Positions 1 through 13,838 of a stretch of 64,000 nt of DNA are shown here, piece after piece. The DNA comes from Chionoecetes opilio (taxonomy: Eukaryota; Arthropoda; Malacostraca; Decapoda; Majidae), in contig JACEEZ010009460.1 in the NCBI GenBank assembly GCA_016584305.1, forward strand, positions 48,501-112,500. Reading direction: 5' to 3'. Both the position numbers and the translations under genes were made by a program. The first letter of the stretch is position 1. Each line of letters starts with the position of its first letter. The notes below the pieces were generated by a model. The model worked only from the letters and a program-made list of their open reading frames with translations. It did not search any database and was not told the DNA's origin.

Positions 1-225
1 GGCGCAGGCAGGATTTTTATAGTGACGCCTGTGATTAGAGGCTCATGCCGCCGCCCTGTGTCCTCCGATGCACTCGCAATCGAAGGTAGAGTTAATGGAC
101 AGGGCATGTGGGTGTTCTTAGGCCACTCAACGGTGCAGAAAGGTTTTGGTTTTCGTCGGGGATCGAACTCAGGTCATCGAGAACGCCAGTCGGAGACGCT
201 AACCACTCTGCTACCGCCTCCCCTA
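1..225 (-). mobile_element. tRNA-derived SINE, family A (cut by window edge)
   Basis: Read on the minus strand it starts with a tRNA-like head containing an A box (TAGCAGAGTGGTTAG) and a B box (GAGTTCGATCCCCG), then a tRNA-unrelated body ending near GCCTGCGCC. The same body occurs at 1693, 4259 and 10815, which identifies it as a dispersed family. No intact tRNA cloverleaf is implied. Confidence 0.85.
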
Positions 226-287
226 AAATTATATACACATAAATACAAAGACCTAAAAAACTAACATTATATACATATATGCATCAC

Positions 288-1563
288 TTAAGTGTTTGTT
301 GAGGCACTGTTGCTGTCACTAAGTGTCACAGTATCACTAGCGTCAGCGGGGTGGGCTTTGACAGTCTCCACCAATTGGCCGCCAACTTTACACTGTGTGT
401 TCATCTCCTGGATGTGAGGGACGGCGGCCGTGAAAATGTTCCACATCCTGGAGACACTGCCCACAAAGATGCGTTGGTGCTGGCTGGCACGGGATCGCGG
501 CACCTCCACTGCATCACCACTGGTAAGCACCGTTCTCGTGCTTCGCGTGGTGATTCTCGGAGGCTGTCGTAACCCAGCCAGGTGTGGCACTCCCTGCACC
601 TGTGCCTTGTGGAATACCACAAGCGCCGCGACATCCCTGCGGTGTTCCAGTGAGTCGAGGGGACTCACCGGCTCGGGTTGGGCTGGGGGGTCTGCAGCAT
701 CCACCAATCGCAGAGCTCGACTCTGGATGCTGTCCAGCCTCCTAGTGTGCGAGGCTGCACACGACATCCAGGAGAGGGCGGCGTACTCTAAGTAAGGCCG
801 TATCTGGGCCTTGTAGAGCAAGAGCTTCCCTCCCCTGTCGAGGAAGCTGGCTACCCTTCGCAGGGCAGAGACCCTGTGAGAGGCCTTTTTTGCAATGTGT
901 TTGATGTGGCCGTCAAACCTTAGCTCTCGGTCCACCTCTACTCCCAGGAGGCTTCCTGGAGTGGGAGAGGAACGCCACCAAACCGCAGCCTCCCTTCCAC
1001 TGCTGGCCCGGCAGCGGGGGACCGAGAAACCACCATTGCCTGTGTCTTCTCCGGAGCAAAGGTCACCTGCCAACGTGTACCCCACTCCTGTATAACACTC
1101 AGCTGCTGATTGATCTCATCAGCAGCACACCCACTGTCATGTCGCGGGTAGGAGCAGGAGAGAGTACAGTCATTAGCATAAGCCGAGACTGCTGGCAGCT
1201 GCCGGAGAAGATCGTCCACGTAGATGTTCCACAGGACTGGCCCCAGCACAGAGCCCTGTGGGACTGATGTTTCCACTGGCAGGGACTCGGAGGCCTGCCC
1301 GTTGACGACGACCTGGAGGGTTCTTCCCTGCAGGTAGTTCCCCAGGAGCAGCAGGAGGTCACCCTGGATGCCTTTTGCTCGGAGTTTTTCTAGAAGGCCT
1401 CCGTGCCACACCCTGTGGAAGGCACCCGCTATGTCCAGGGCCACCACGCCAGTGTCCTGGCCGTCATCCAGGGCGTCCTGCCAGTTTCGGGTAAGGAGCA
1501 TCAGCAGGTCAGAGGTAGACCGTCCAGGTCTGAACCCAAACTGTTGGTCCGAGAATCTGAATT
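288..1563 (-). pseudogene. Non-LTR retrotransposon RT fragment (frameshifted)
   Basis: The minus strand encodes the central and C-terminal part of a LINE reverse transcriptase. It starts QFGFRPGRSTSDLL, continues with LDIAGAFHRVWH, VPQGSVLGPVLWNIYVDDLL and the catalytic box, here YAND instead of YADD. The thumb region follows after a frameshift near 940-990 (GHIKHIAKKASHR, RPYLEYAALSW, RLDSIQSRALRL). The endonuclease and the first RT motifs are missing. The altered catalytic box and the frameshift make it dead. Superfamily is Jockey/CR1-like by motif style only. Confidence 0.85.
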
Positions 1564-1692
1564 TTTATTCCATTATTACAATGGTTATTCTTTACATGTA
1601 AATTACGTTTAATGACGTCAGTGAAAATACAAATAAAAATTTGGTAAAATGTACTAAATCTAGCAATCTTTGGTAAAATTTACTAAATCTTT

Positions 1693-1907
1693 GGGGAGGC
1701 GGTAGCGGAGTGGTTAGCGTCTCCGACTGGCGATCTCGGTGACCCGAGTTCGATCCCCGAAGAAAACCAAAACCTTTCTGCACCGTCGAGTGGCCTAAGA
1801 TCACCCACATGCCCTGCCTATCAATTCTACCTTCGATTGCGAGTGCATCGGAGGACACGGGGGCGGCATGAGCCTCTAATCACAGGCGTCACTATAAGAA
1901 TCCTGTA
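1693..1907 (+). mobile_element. tRNA-derived SINE, family A
   Basis: Starts GGGGAGGCGGTAGCGGAGTG (A box) with the B box GAGTTCGATCCCCG about 60 bp on, then the family A body to GTCACTATAAGAATCCTG and an A-rich tail. It lies in the opposite orientation to the copy at 1-225; the LINE fragment lies between them. Confidence 0.88.
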
Positions 1908-2049
1908 AAAAAAAAAAATGAAATAATAAAATCTTAAAAGGCAAATAAAATAGTGAAGCAATAAAATATTAAGATATAGCAGGCATACTATGGTCGAGTA
2001 AAACTTAGTAAAATAACAGACATGAACATAATAAATTACATAAATCAAA

Positions 2050-2979
2050 CGAACTTGACGTTAAACATTTATTGCTGAAATTGTTTACCTAATGGGTGCT
2101 TTTTTAGACGCATTTTGAAAGTGGTTAGGGAGGTGGCATGTTTTACGTCATTAGGAAGGCTGTTCCAAAGAGTGGGTGCAGCCACTTGGAAGGACCTGGT
2201 GCCCAAGCAGGTGCTACACCGGGGTACATGGAGCTGTTCTCTCTGCCTAGTGTTGACACTGTGGGCATGCATGGCACTTACGGTGGGTAGTGGGAACCAC
2301 CAAATAGGAATTTTTTTATTTATTAAGTTGTATATTATTTTTGCTACCTCAAGTTTGGTTTTTATTTATTTACAACCATCCCAGCTCTTTCAAGAAAGGA
2401 GTGACATGTTCACTCTTGGCAGCTCCTCCAAGAGCAACTTTAGCAGCAAAGTTTTGCAATTTTTGTACTCATTGGATTTGAGTGGAATTGGTTGTTCCCC
2501 AGATGCCAATGCCGTAGTTTATGATGCTCATGACTAATGACTGTGACATAAATTATTGTGCTTTTGTTAAAACAATCCCTTAATCTATTAACATACATTA
2601 TTGTTCCATATACTTTCTTACTTATTTCAGTGATGTGCGTATCAAACAGTAGGTAATTAATGATCAAAGTGTACACCCAGGTTCCTTAGAGATGTGCTGG
2701 GGATAACCACATTGCCGTCCACCAGCATGTGAGTGTCAGATAGAATCTTTGACAGGAGCCCCCTTGTCCCTCCCTATGAACATACATTACGTTTTTTTTG
2801 CATTGAGTATTAGACCATTCTTGTTTAAATACATTCTAGCAAATTTTACAGTTTCTTCACTTTTGTGTATCAGATTATTAGGGTCATCTATATTACCTGT
2901 GGGGACAAACTGGGTGTCATCGGCATACTGAATGATTTCGCAATTTGGGAGAAAACACGAGAGATCATTTACATATACG
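2050..2979 (-). pseudogene. LINE RT fragment, 3' half (split by Tigger)
   Basis: Read on the minus strand from 2979: CEIIQYADDTQFVPTGNI (intact YADD box), then MSIINYGIGIWGTTNST, QNFAAKVALGGAAKSEHVTP and the C-terminal SFQVAAPTLWNSLPNDV typical of CR1/Jockey-type ORF2 ends. The 5' half resumes at 5004-5500 on the other side of a DNA transposon. Joining the two halves reads VPQGSVLGPNLFL directly into VNDLSCFLPN. At least one further frame change occurs between 2540 and 2700. Confidence 0.85.
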
Positions 2980-3330
2980 TACAGTCAAACCTTGATATAA
3001 CGGACCTCGATTTAACGGACTTCGGATTTAACGGACTTCGGATTTAACGGACTCCATTCACGAGACAAATCTGCGGGCAAGAATGGCATATCAGACCGCT
3101 TATCGCCACTGGAATCGTCAACTCAACATAATTTTTTATATTTATTTTTGAATGCTTGGGTTTTAAGTAGTTTTAATGTATCATATATTAAGATATATAA
3201 GGTAGGAGCCTGTGTTGCTAGTGATTTAGTTGTAGAAGGTGTGTATGTAGGTTAAAATATTGAATATTAGTACGTATTACAATTTCTTGACTTCTTCTTG
3301 TGACCTCTTTCTCTTAAGTTTCGCTTCGTA

Positions 3331-3440
3331 GGTCCTCTCCTCTCCTCTCCTCTCCTCTCCTCTCCTCTCCTCTCCTCTCCTCTCCTCTCCTCTCCTCTCC
3401 TCTCCTCTCCTCTCCTCGCCTCTCCTCCTCCTCCTCTCCT
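3331..3440. repeat. (CTCCT)n microsatellite
   Basis: About 20 uninterrupted copies of the pentamer CTCCT within the Tigger element. Confidence 0.95.
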
Positions 3441-3855
3441 CTAGTGTTAGCTGAAGTTTCTACCCTGGGAGACTGCACAGCGTCACACACACACAGCTGT
3501 TCGTCTGCACTATTTGCACGTCGAATATAAACAAACATGGCTCCGACACCCAGGCAGGCTATCGCTGCTATACACTTACTTATGTATATTGTCAATCGTT
3601 GACAAGCATAACTAGCTAAAAATGTGCATGGATGCGTTCATGGTTGGCTCGTCGGAACTCGTCAGACTCGTCATCTGAGATCGACGGAAAAGGAACTAAG
3701 GTGACAGCGCCTTTACACAAGTGGCCGCCAGTCGGAGAACGTGGTACATATATGACAGTCGGAGCATTTGTTTACAAGCTCAGTTTAAGCTGTTTTCACC
3801 TGTTTTCCGTTGTTTTATATGCTTATTTAGACTTGTTCAGTGCAGTGAAGTCATT

Positions 3856-4083
3856 ATGGCATCGAAACAGAAGGGAAGTGACAAAAGGAAGTGTGTGAAT
3901 CTAAGTATTGCAGAGAAATTAGAACTCATTAAAAAGGTCGAGTGGTGTTTCTGTCGCCCGGGTGTGTGTCGAGTATAGTGTAAAGAAACAGACTGTGAGT
4001 GATATTCGCAAGGCTAAGGACAAACTCAGAGAATATGCTGTGAAATTCAATGTTGATGCAAGTAAGGATAGGAAAGGATCATG
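3856..4083 (+). pseudogene. Tigger transposase N-terminal (CENP-B-like HTH) fragment
   Basis: The ATG at 3856 opens MASKQKGSDKRKCVNLSIAE and then KLELIKKVE, the CENP-B N-terminal helix-turn-helix of Tigger transposases. A frameshift near 3945 is needed to continue with VKKQTVSDIRKAKDKLREYA. No DDE catalytic core follows, so the element cannot supply its own transposase. Confidence 0.85.
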
Positions 4084-4258
4084 TCATCATGTGTACATGG
4101 GTAACTTGTGTCTTATAATTATGTCTTAATAACATCACTGCTGCTGCCGTGGCCGCGCTGCCAGGTGTGGATGAGCGCCTTGATTATGTATGAATAATAG
4201 CCATTAAAATGCGATTACATGTCTACATTCACCTAGAATAATGGCATTTCATAGCATT

Positions 4259-4622
4259 GGGGAGTCGGTTGCGGAGTGGTTAGCGTCTCCGACTGGCGTT
4301 CTCGGTGACCCGAGTTCGATCCCTGAAGAAACCCAAAACCTTTCTGCACCGTCAAGTGGCCTAAGAACACCCACATGCCCTGCCCATCAACTCTACCTTC
4401 GATTGCGAGTGCATTGGAGGACACAGGGGGGCGGCATGAGCCTCTAATCACAGGCGTCACTATAAGAATCCTACCTGCGCCACCACGGATGAGGACCAAC
4501 CATCAGAGACCTCAAGTGAACCTGCAGAGCCTACCATCTGAGCCCTGGGTCACCACTGCCTACAGGCGCTATAGGCACAAATGTAAAAACAACAACAACA
4601 ACAACAACAACAACACCAAGCA
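4259..4622 (+). mobile_element. tRNA-derived SINE, family A, full length
   Basis: Begins GGGGAGTCGGTTGCGGAGTG. The B box is GAGTTCGATCCCTG. The body runs to a 3' domain containing CGCCACCACGGATGAGG and GGCGCTATAGGCAC and ends in an (AAC)n tail. This copy shows the full-length structure, about 360 bp, and lies inside the Tigger element. Confidence 0.9.
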
Positions 4623-5003
4623 GTAATGAGCGAGCCTGGAGACTTCCTATCTCTCCTAATACCACTCCCGTGCAGTCGTGGGCGAGGTTGCTATGTAGCA
4701 CCAGTCACTGTTTTCCTTCCAACATAGCTACACGGTCTGGTTGTGTTTGTGATTAATTCTCATTTATTACACAGCGTGCAGGAGCATACCAAATCCAGCA
4801 TTTAGCGCCAGTCACTGTTTACCCCCCAACATAGCTACACGGTCTGCTTATGTTTGTGATTATTTATAATTGATTTCACAAATTTTCATGTGTTTTACCT
4901 ATATTTTTCCACAACTGGGAAAATACCCTCGCTATAACAGACAATCGGCTTTAACGGACCACTCCTCCCCCCATTTAGTCCGTTATATCGAGGTTTGACT
5001 GTA

Positions 5004-8028
<3,025 letters not shown>

Positions 8029-8031
8029 ATA

Positions 8032-8172
8032 TAAAAAAATCCTGCTTGCGCCACCACGGGCGAGGGCCAACCATTACAGCCCTCGAGTAAAAGGCCTACC
8101 ATCCCACCCCTGGAGGTCACTGCCAAACGGCGCTATAGGCACACAAAAAACAAAAAAAACAAAAAAACAAAA
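8032..8172 (+). mobile_element. SINE family A, 3' fragment
   Basis: Matches the 3' domain of the full SINE at 4259 (ATCCTGCTTGCGCCACCACG through GGCGCTATAGGCACAC) and ends in an A-rich tail. The tRNA head is missing. Confidence 0.8.
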
Positions 8173-8184
8173 TGTACGAAGCAA

Positions 8185-8298
8185 CGCGAAACTCGAGGAG
8201 ATAATGCGCGAAAGTCGGGATGGTAAGAATTTAGGACTTGGCGCGAAACTCGAGGATTGCGAAACTCGTATAGCGTGAAACTCGGGAGGGTACTGTAC
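8185..8298. mobile_element. MITE fragment with GCGAAACTCG repeats
   Basis: Repeated GCGAAACTCG motifs ending in GGGAGGGTACTG. The same motif with a CCCTCCCGAGTTTCGCGC end occurs at 17517-17597, so both are pieces of one TIR-type element. Class is uncertain. Confidence 0.5.
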
Positions 8299-8324
8299 TT
8301 GAAAAATTTTGGGTGTTTCTGATA

Positions 8325-8662
8325 CAGCCAAATTCCCAACATCCGACCTCCAAACATCCGACTTGTCCAAACGACCGACTTGTCCAAACAACCGACTTTT
8401 TTCACCACCACATTGTGTCTTGTTTTGGCCATTTATTTTACTTTGTTTTTTTTAGTTTTAGAAAACATTGATTTGTGGCTTATTTATCCATGAATTTTAC
8501 TTACACGTATACCACTGGATCGGCCTTCAAGAGCTGCATCCTTTATGTTCTATACCATTTTGTCCTTACGTTTATGGTTACTGTGATATACGAACATCCG
8601 ACTATTCCAATTATCCGACCTACCTTCGGTCCCCCCAAGGTCGGATAATTAATACTTGGCTG
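8325..8662. mobile_element. TA-flanked MITE, 338 bp
   Basis: The left end CAGCCAAATTCCCAACATCC is matched by the inverted right end ATCCGACC...TTGGCTG, with TA on both sides (8323-8324 and 8663-8664). Internal CCGACTTGTCCAAAC units are repeated. There is no coding capacity. TA target site suggests a Tc1/mariner or pogo relation. Confidence 0.65.
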
Positions 8663-8680
8663 TAGATTATTTTTTGCAAT

Positions 8681-8870
8681 ATGGCATATACTTGCATCCT
8701 TTATGGGTGCAGCAAGAAAGCTGTGCCTTTCCAGAGATCTTGCCACCCGTTTCCGACCGCTACGGCCACGAGCAATGTGTGGAGATGGTTTGCGCGTCGG
8801 GGGAGGGAAGATTGTGTGATACATATTGTCGACCTCCCGGGACGTCATCAGCATGTTTCGCGCGGCGGCT
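8681..8870 (+). pseudogene. Possible THAP-like zinc-finger fragment
   Basis: The frame opens MAYTCILYGCSKKAVPFQR, then CHPFP and WRWFARRG. The C-x4-C pair followed by H-x-FP and a tryptophan resembles the start of THAP domains, found in P-element-type transposases and host proteins. The second C-x2-H pair is not evident. It starts just after the MITE at 8325-8662. It may be chance; no other domain supports it. Confidence 0.3.
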
Positions 8871-9285
8871 GGAACGGGGCTGATTTTTTTGCTGGGCTTT
8901 TTACAAAAGACGTGTTTTTACGGAAATAAGGCGTGGAAATGAATTATTTTATGTGGATTAGGTGTTTTGAATGAACATTCAACATACTTATGCAAAGAAA
9001 AAATGGGTCTGGACCATTACTTTAAGGGAGTGAGAGGACAGGTATTGAAGGTGTGAAACAAAATATGAGGTTATGAGGAAAGGTTTGAAGGCTGTAAGGG
9101 AAGTTATGAAGGGCTTTTCCCACAAACACCTATGTTTCGCCTTTTCAGTTTCCTTTCCCGAAGCTGAAGTCCATCTTCCTGCTTAGTAGGACCTCTCCAA
9201 CATGCCATTCGTGGTGATAAGATAGACGTAATTAGCATAATATAGCAATATAAAGGGCATAAATGGATTAGGAATAATGCATATA
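8871..9285. other. No recognisable gene
   Basis: AT-rich sequence with no coding signature or repeat I could recognise. Confidence 0.6.
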
Positions 9286-10703
9286 CAGTGGCCGCAAAAA
9301 AAATGTATACATTTTGACCGCAAGAAAAATGTATACACCCGAAAGCGCGTAAAGATTTCACCTTCGTTCCCGCCATATAAATGGTGGGCGGAGCTAGTGA
9401 GGAGGGAGGGAGGTGGAGGGAGTCTCCCTCCACCCCACCACCAACACACAACCACACTCAGTGCTTTTCGAGAGCTGATAGAGAGAGGGTGGTTTTACGC
9501 ATGCTCCGGACCGCCCTTTTTGACTTGGCAGCGAACCTTGGAGTGTTATATCTCGGCTCCCACTTGTCAGAATGGGACGTAACAAACTTTCAAATGAAGA
9601 GAAGACCCGTGTCCTTACCCTCCTGAAGGAAGGAGCATCTGTGATACGTGTGGCCGCAGAGGTGAACGTTACACGCATGGCAATTTACAACCTGAAGAAA
9701 GCTGTTGAGTCATTGCCACCCGGTACCGTTCCGCCAAGGAAACCTGGTTCTGGAGCCCCCAAAAAAACATCTCGGACTGACAAAATTATGAGGCGTGAAG
9801 TATTGAATGATCCTGCAATAACTGCCGCAGAACTGAAGAAAAATCATCCAGCTTTGTTAGGAAACGTCTCTGTTCGCACCATTCAACATCGCCTGCAAAT
9901 TTCGCTGAAATTACCAACCCGCCGCGCCGCCAAAAAGCCTTTACTGACAGAAGCTATGAAGAAGAAGCGGCTTTCCTTTTGTAAGAGATACCGGCAGTGG
10001 ACACCAGAGCAGTGGAAGCAGTCATGTTCAGTGATGAAAGCACTTTTAGACTGGTTAGGATGGCTTCAACGACAGTGCGCCGTCCAAGTGATGTGTCACG
10101 GTACCACCCAAAATATACCGTGAAGACCGTGAAACACCCAGATAGCGTTATGGTTTGGGGTGGTTTCAGTGGCAATAAGGTAAGGGGAGGTCTGTACTTC
10201 CTCCCAAAGAATGTTACCATGAAAGGGGCAAATTACATTGAAGTGTTACGTGATCATCTGTTAGTGCCCTATGCCATTCACGAGTGCGAGGTGTTCATGC
10301 AAGATTCTGCCCCTGCCCACCGGTCCAAAGTTGTTCAAAAGTTCCTAACAGACAATAACATCCCTGTGTTGGACTGGCCTGGCAATTCCCCGGACCTAAA
10401 TCCGATTGAAAACGCCTGGAATGAGATGAAAAAGGCGATCGCGAAGAAACGGCCGACGAACATCAACGAGCTGAAGCAGGCCCTGACGAAGCTGTGGGTG
10501 GAAATGGACCTCTCCTACTTCACCAAACTCGCCACTTCCATGCCCAAGAGGATTGGGATGGTCATCCAATACAAGGGAAACATGACCAAGTACTAATATG
10601 TGAATAAGAAACCTGTGTCACTGAAACTAAAGTACTGTAAGTTACATATTGTTGTTTTATTGTCCGAAAATTATAAATGTATACATTTTTTTTGCGGCCA
10701 CTG
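9286..10703 (+). mobile_element. Tc1-like transposon, nearly intact
   Basis: 1418 bp with inverted ends CAGTGGCCGCAAAAAAAATG and its complement TTTTTTTTGCGGCCACTG, flanked by TA at 9284-9285 and 10704-10705. An internal direct repeat of the end (GACCGCAAGAAAAATGTATA) follows the left TIR. It encodes one transposase interrupted by a single frameshift. Length, TA target and DD34E catalytic core place it in the Tc1 group. Confidence 0.93.
9572..10594 (+). pseudogene. Tc1-like transposase with one frameshift
   Basis: ATG at 9572 starts MGRNKLSNEEKTRVLTLLKE, a paired-type helix-turn-helix. A second HTH includes VSVRTIQHRL. A frameshift at about 10018-10022 separates RQWTPEQWK from VMFSDESTFRL, which carries the first catalytic Asp. 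The second Asp is in FMQDSAPAHRS and the Glu in NSPDLNPIENAWNEMKK, 34 residues apart, so DD34E. WGGF is present. The stop is at 10594. Apart from the frameshift all expected motifs are present (about 340 residues, normal for Tc1). It would transpose only with protein from another copy, unless the frameshift is a sequencing error. Confidence 0.92.
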
Positions 10704-10814
10704 TATGTGAATATACAAATTATAACCCAGCGATCATGTTAGCTCCAGCCCTATGTGACGTCACGAGTTTGGAGAACCGTTATTGGCTAGCGCCATCCCT
10801 ATTTTTTTATAGAT

Positions 10815-11139
10815 TAAAAAAAAATAATAATAATTTGTGCTTATAGCACCTGTAGGCAGTGACTTCAAAGGCTCGGATGGTAGGCTCTGGAGGTTCACTT
10901 GAGAGCTTTGATGGTTGGCCGGCAGGATTTTTATAGTGACGCCTGTGATTTGAGGCTCATGCCGCCCGCTTTTTCCTCTGATGCACTCGCAATCGAAGGT
11001 AGAGTTAATGGGCAGGGCATGTGGGTATTCTTAGGCCACTCGATGGTGCAAAAAGTTTTTGAGTCATTGGGGATCGAACTCGGGTCACCGAGAACGCCAC
11101 TCGGAGACGCTAACTTAACCACTCTGCTACCGCCTCCCC
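10815..11139 (-). mobile_element. tRNA-derived SINE, family A
   Basis: On the minus strand it has the family A head (GGGGAGGCGGTAGCAGAGTG, with a 5-bp duplication TTAAG next to the A box), the B box CGAGTTCGATCCCC and the full 3' domain, ending in a TTATT-rich tail. It lies just beyond the Tc1 element. Confidence 0.88.
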
Positions 11140-11860
11140 AAATCCCTACACCACATGCTATTCCAGAACACGGGAATATGTACGCCGGGGGTGGACGGTG
11201 AGTGACTCGGTGAGAGATACGTCTCAAACGAGCTCCGATCCTGTATCATATGACGTAAGGCTAAGGCACCAGTACACCATACATTTGCCAGCTGGTGAAA
11301 TAGTAAAGTTGAATATAATAATATATCAGTATTCCATTAAAAGAGGGGCAATATTGTACCACAAGATAGCGGGACAAACGTAAAAAAAGCGGGATATTTT
11401 ACTAACATTTAAAAAAGTGGGACAGACACTGAAAAAGCGGGACTGGTCACCTATACGTATGGTCCCCACCTCTACCCTTACCTACTGCAGGAATGATGGC
11501 CCCAAACTAGTCCTGCCCCGGCACATTTCAATTCTCTCGGCGCCCCTGCCTACACCCACACTAACACCCATCATCTCACACACATAGATTCAATCACTAC
11601 ACCCAAAATTATATCACCCACAGATAGCTACACCCTTCATCCACACCCACACTAACACCCATCATCTCACACACATAGATTCACCCACTACACCCAAAAA
11701 TATAACCCCCATAAAAACAAGCAGATGGCGTGAAGGAATAGATGAAAACAAGTTTCTTTGAGATGGTTTGGGTACAAGAATTAGTGAGAAAAAACGTGTG
11801 AATTATATTTAGTGAAAAGTTTCGTAGGTTTAGTGAAAAAAGATGAGTGAAATTAAGTGT
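11140..11860. repeat. Non-coding; includes about 85-bp direct repeat at 11555-11705
   Basis: The segment CACCCACACTAACACCCATC is repeated 85 bp apart with its flanks. No gene is recognised. 11370-11450 carries four GCGGGA/GTGGGA-type motifs, pattern unexplained. Confidence 0.6.
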
Positions 11861-11864
11861 TTAA

Positions 11865-12068
11865 CCCCTTCACGTCCATATTTTTTCCTTTGCTATGAAA
11901 AATTGTATGTTGTCAAGCCATAAAATTAAGAAGTCACTTAATAAACCAAATTAGCCAGTGGACAAGGATACTAAACAGGCCATAGCTATAAAATGTTGCT
12001 TATAGTAACTAAATATCGTCTAATGGTACCCAAATTACAATGGAAATTACACTCTGTGCCTCAAGGGG
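11865..12068. mobile_element. piggyBac-like MITE
   Basis: 204 bp flanked by TTAA on both sides (11861-11864, 12069-12072), the piggyBac target site. Ends are CCCCTTCACG and the inverted CTCAAGGGG. No coding sequence. Only the outermost 6 bp of the ends match perfectly, so the class call is moderate. Confidence 0.6.
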
Positions 12069-12413
12069 TTAAGTGGGAGAGGAAGACCGTTTTGAGGGGG
12101 TAAGGATCGGTTGAAGGAAAATATAAAAAGTGCGATCAATAATTTCCTAGACTACATGTGTACTATAAAAATCAGACCATGTACTATTTAGATTCTGTTG
12201 CCATTCCCTCCACACAGCTTCATTAGACTTCTTTCTCTTATTCAAAATGTTGTTCAGGCTAAAGGGTTTAATACACACCAACCTTGCATCCATTTCTGTC
12301 TCTATTTCTTTCTCATGGCACTCTACACTTCTTTCTCATTCCTCTCAACCTTGTTCTTCCTTCACACTATGTTCTTTTTTGCTCCTCTTGCTGCCCTTTC
12401 ATTTTAATACAGT

Positions 12414-12555
12414 AGAGATCATTACCATTTATCAACCATCCCCGAAAGGAAGGATGAACAGCTGTTTGGGCTGGATGCCGACTGCCCTGGCCAGGATTCG
12501 AACCAGGGCACAGATTTGTACATAGGCGCGCTAGCCACTACACCACGTAGGCGAC
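12414..12555 (-). mobile_element. tRNA-derived SINE, family B
   Basis: The minus strand reads GTCGCCTACGTGGTGTAGTG (A box TGGTGTAGTGGCTAG) then CTGGTTCGAATCCTGG (B box). The body matches a longer copy at 58920-59210. Confidence 0.8.
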
Positions 12556-13612
12556 ATCTATTACTCCGCAAGGATGGCAAAAAAATTGATATTGTATAAA
12601 ATGTCTACTTTTTTATGTAGGTAGTCTTGGAACTTTTTAGCGCATACCTTGTGAGTGATTTGATGGGAGGGGAGGAAGGAGCTTGAGCAGGCTGCTGGAA
12701 GGCTGTGTTTGTGTAGGGAGAAGTGAGACTAATCTGCCAGTGTCAACCCCTATTATATACATACTATTATTATATATGTTCTCTCTCTCTTTCATGAATG
12801 TCCTTATTTTGCAGCCACTAAGTAAATATGATTCTCTCTCTCTCTGGATGTAAAAAAGGAGGGCATTTGGGAGAGAAAGACTGAGTGGAGGAAACAAGAC
12901 TCCTAATATAGCTTTATGTACTAATAGCTTAATATTAGCTTATTTAGTGCTTACAATCCACTATTCAGCTATTCATTCCCTTCTTTCTTCTATTCTTTTC
13001 CTATGCATTTATTGTCACATACATTTACTTTTTTTCCCTTTCCTTATTTAATTCCTTTCTACATTCTTATTTAAATGGCATGTCTTCACTTCCAACTCCT
13101 GTGATTATATTTAATTTTATACATTTATCAATATTTTATTTATTTATTATTCTTTTCCCCACTACAGTTTATATAGTTTGAAGAAAGGTTAATAGGGAAA
13201 AAAACATTATGTTATATTCAATTATATTTATCTATCAATATTTTCCCCCACAAGTTAGATTATTTCACTTGGATATTTATATTAGCACTTAAGATATTTT
13301 ATTTTATTTATATATCAATATGTTTTTCCTATTACAGTTTGTGCATAGTATGAAGAAGGACTGAGGGTGGTGAAGAAAGCCTGTTTGCCAATTGGGGTCA
13401 AGATGCAATACTCACCCTGTGCAAGATGGCCTCTAAGGTTACAGGTGTCATTCATAAGCAAGACTACAGGTGAGGTCATGACAACAACTGTATTTTTTCC
13501 TGTTAGAACTTATGTAACTGTAATTATGCTACAGATTTTTTTATATGAATTTATTAGTAGTAGTAATGCATATTTATTATTAAAGCATTTATTAGTTTTC
13601 AAATAGCTACCA
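12556..13612. other. AT-rich, no gene recognised
   Basis: Long T-rich stretches and short CT runs (12780-12845). No coding, RNA or terminal-repeat signature seen. Confidence 0.6.
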
Positions 13613-13838
13613 TACCGTCAACAACACTATAGTTACCACTGCACTAATGTCACCACGGGCCATATGTTACGAATGTTAGCATCACTACAGACTTGTATGT
13701 GTCACTGAAGAGGCATGCACAGTAGTTTATATTATGTACCCGTCTTCAGTGGCACATACTAGTCTGTAGTGATGCTAACACTCGTAATATATGGCGCCTG
13801 GCAAAATTAGCGCAGTGGTGACTATATTGTTGACGGTA
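13613..13838. mobile_element. Palindromic MITE, 226 bp
   Basis: The two halves are inverted copies over almost the whole length: TACCGTCAACAACACTATAG at the left end and its near complement ending TGTTGACGGTA at the right. The interior shares TTAGCATCACTAC and TGTGTCACTGAAGA with the MITE at 35705-37497. A short direct repeat (TTTTCAAATAGCTA) flanks it at 13597 and 13858. Confidence 0.75.

Larger units (their letters stand above)
2982..5001 (+). mobile_element. Tigger/pogo-type DNA transposon, degenerate
   Basis: Terminal inverted repeats CAGTCAAACCTTGATATAAC at the left and its near complement ending GGTTTGACTG at the right, flanked by TA on both sides (2980-2981 and 5002-5003), the target-site duplication of this superfamily. 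It carries only the N-terminal DNA-binding part of the transposase (3856-4083), an internal CTCCT microsatellite and a SINE insertion at 4259-4622. It is inserted in a LINE, which continues on both sides. Confidence 0.9.

Noticed and set aside
1693..1765. tRNA gene
   Set aside because: A and B boxes are present but the sequence belongs to a dispersed family with a long 3' body; it is a SINE head.
12480..12555. tRNA gene on the minus strand
   Set aside because: Shared with 59140-59210 including a non-tRNA body, so SINE family B.
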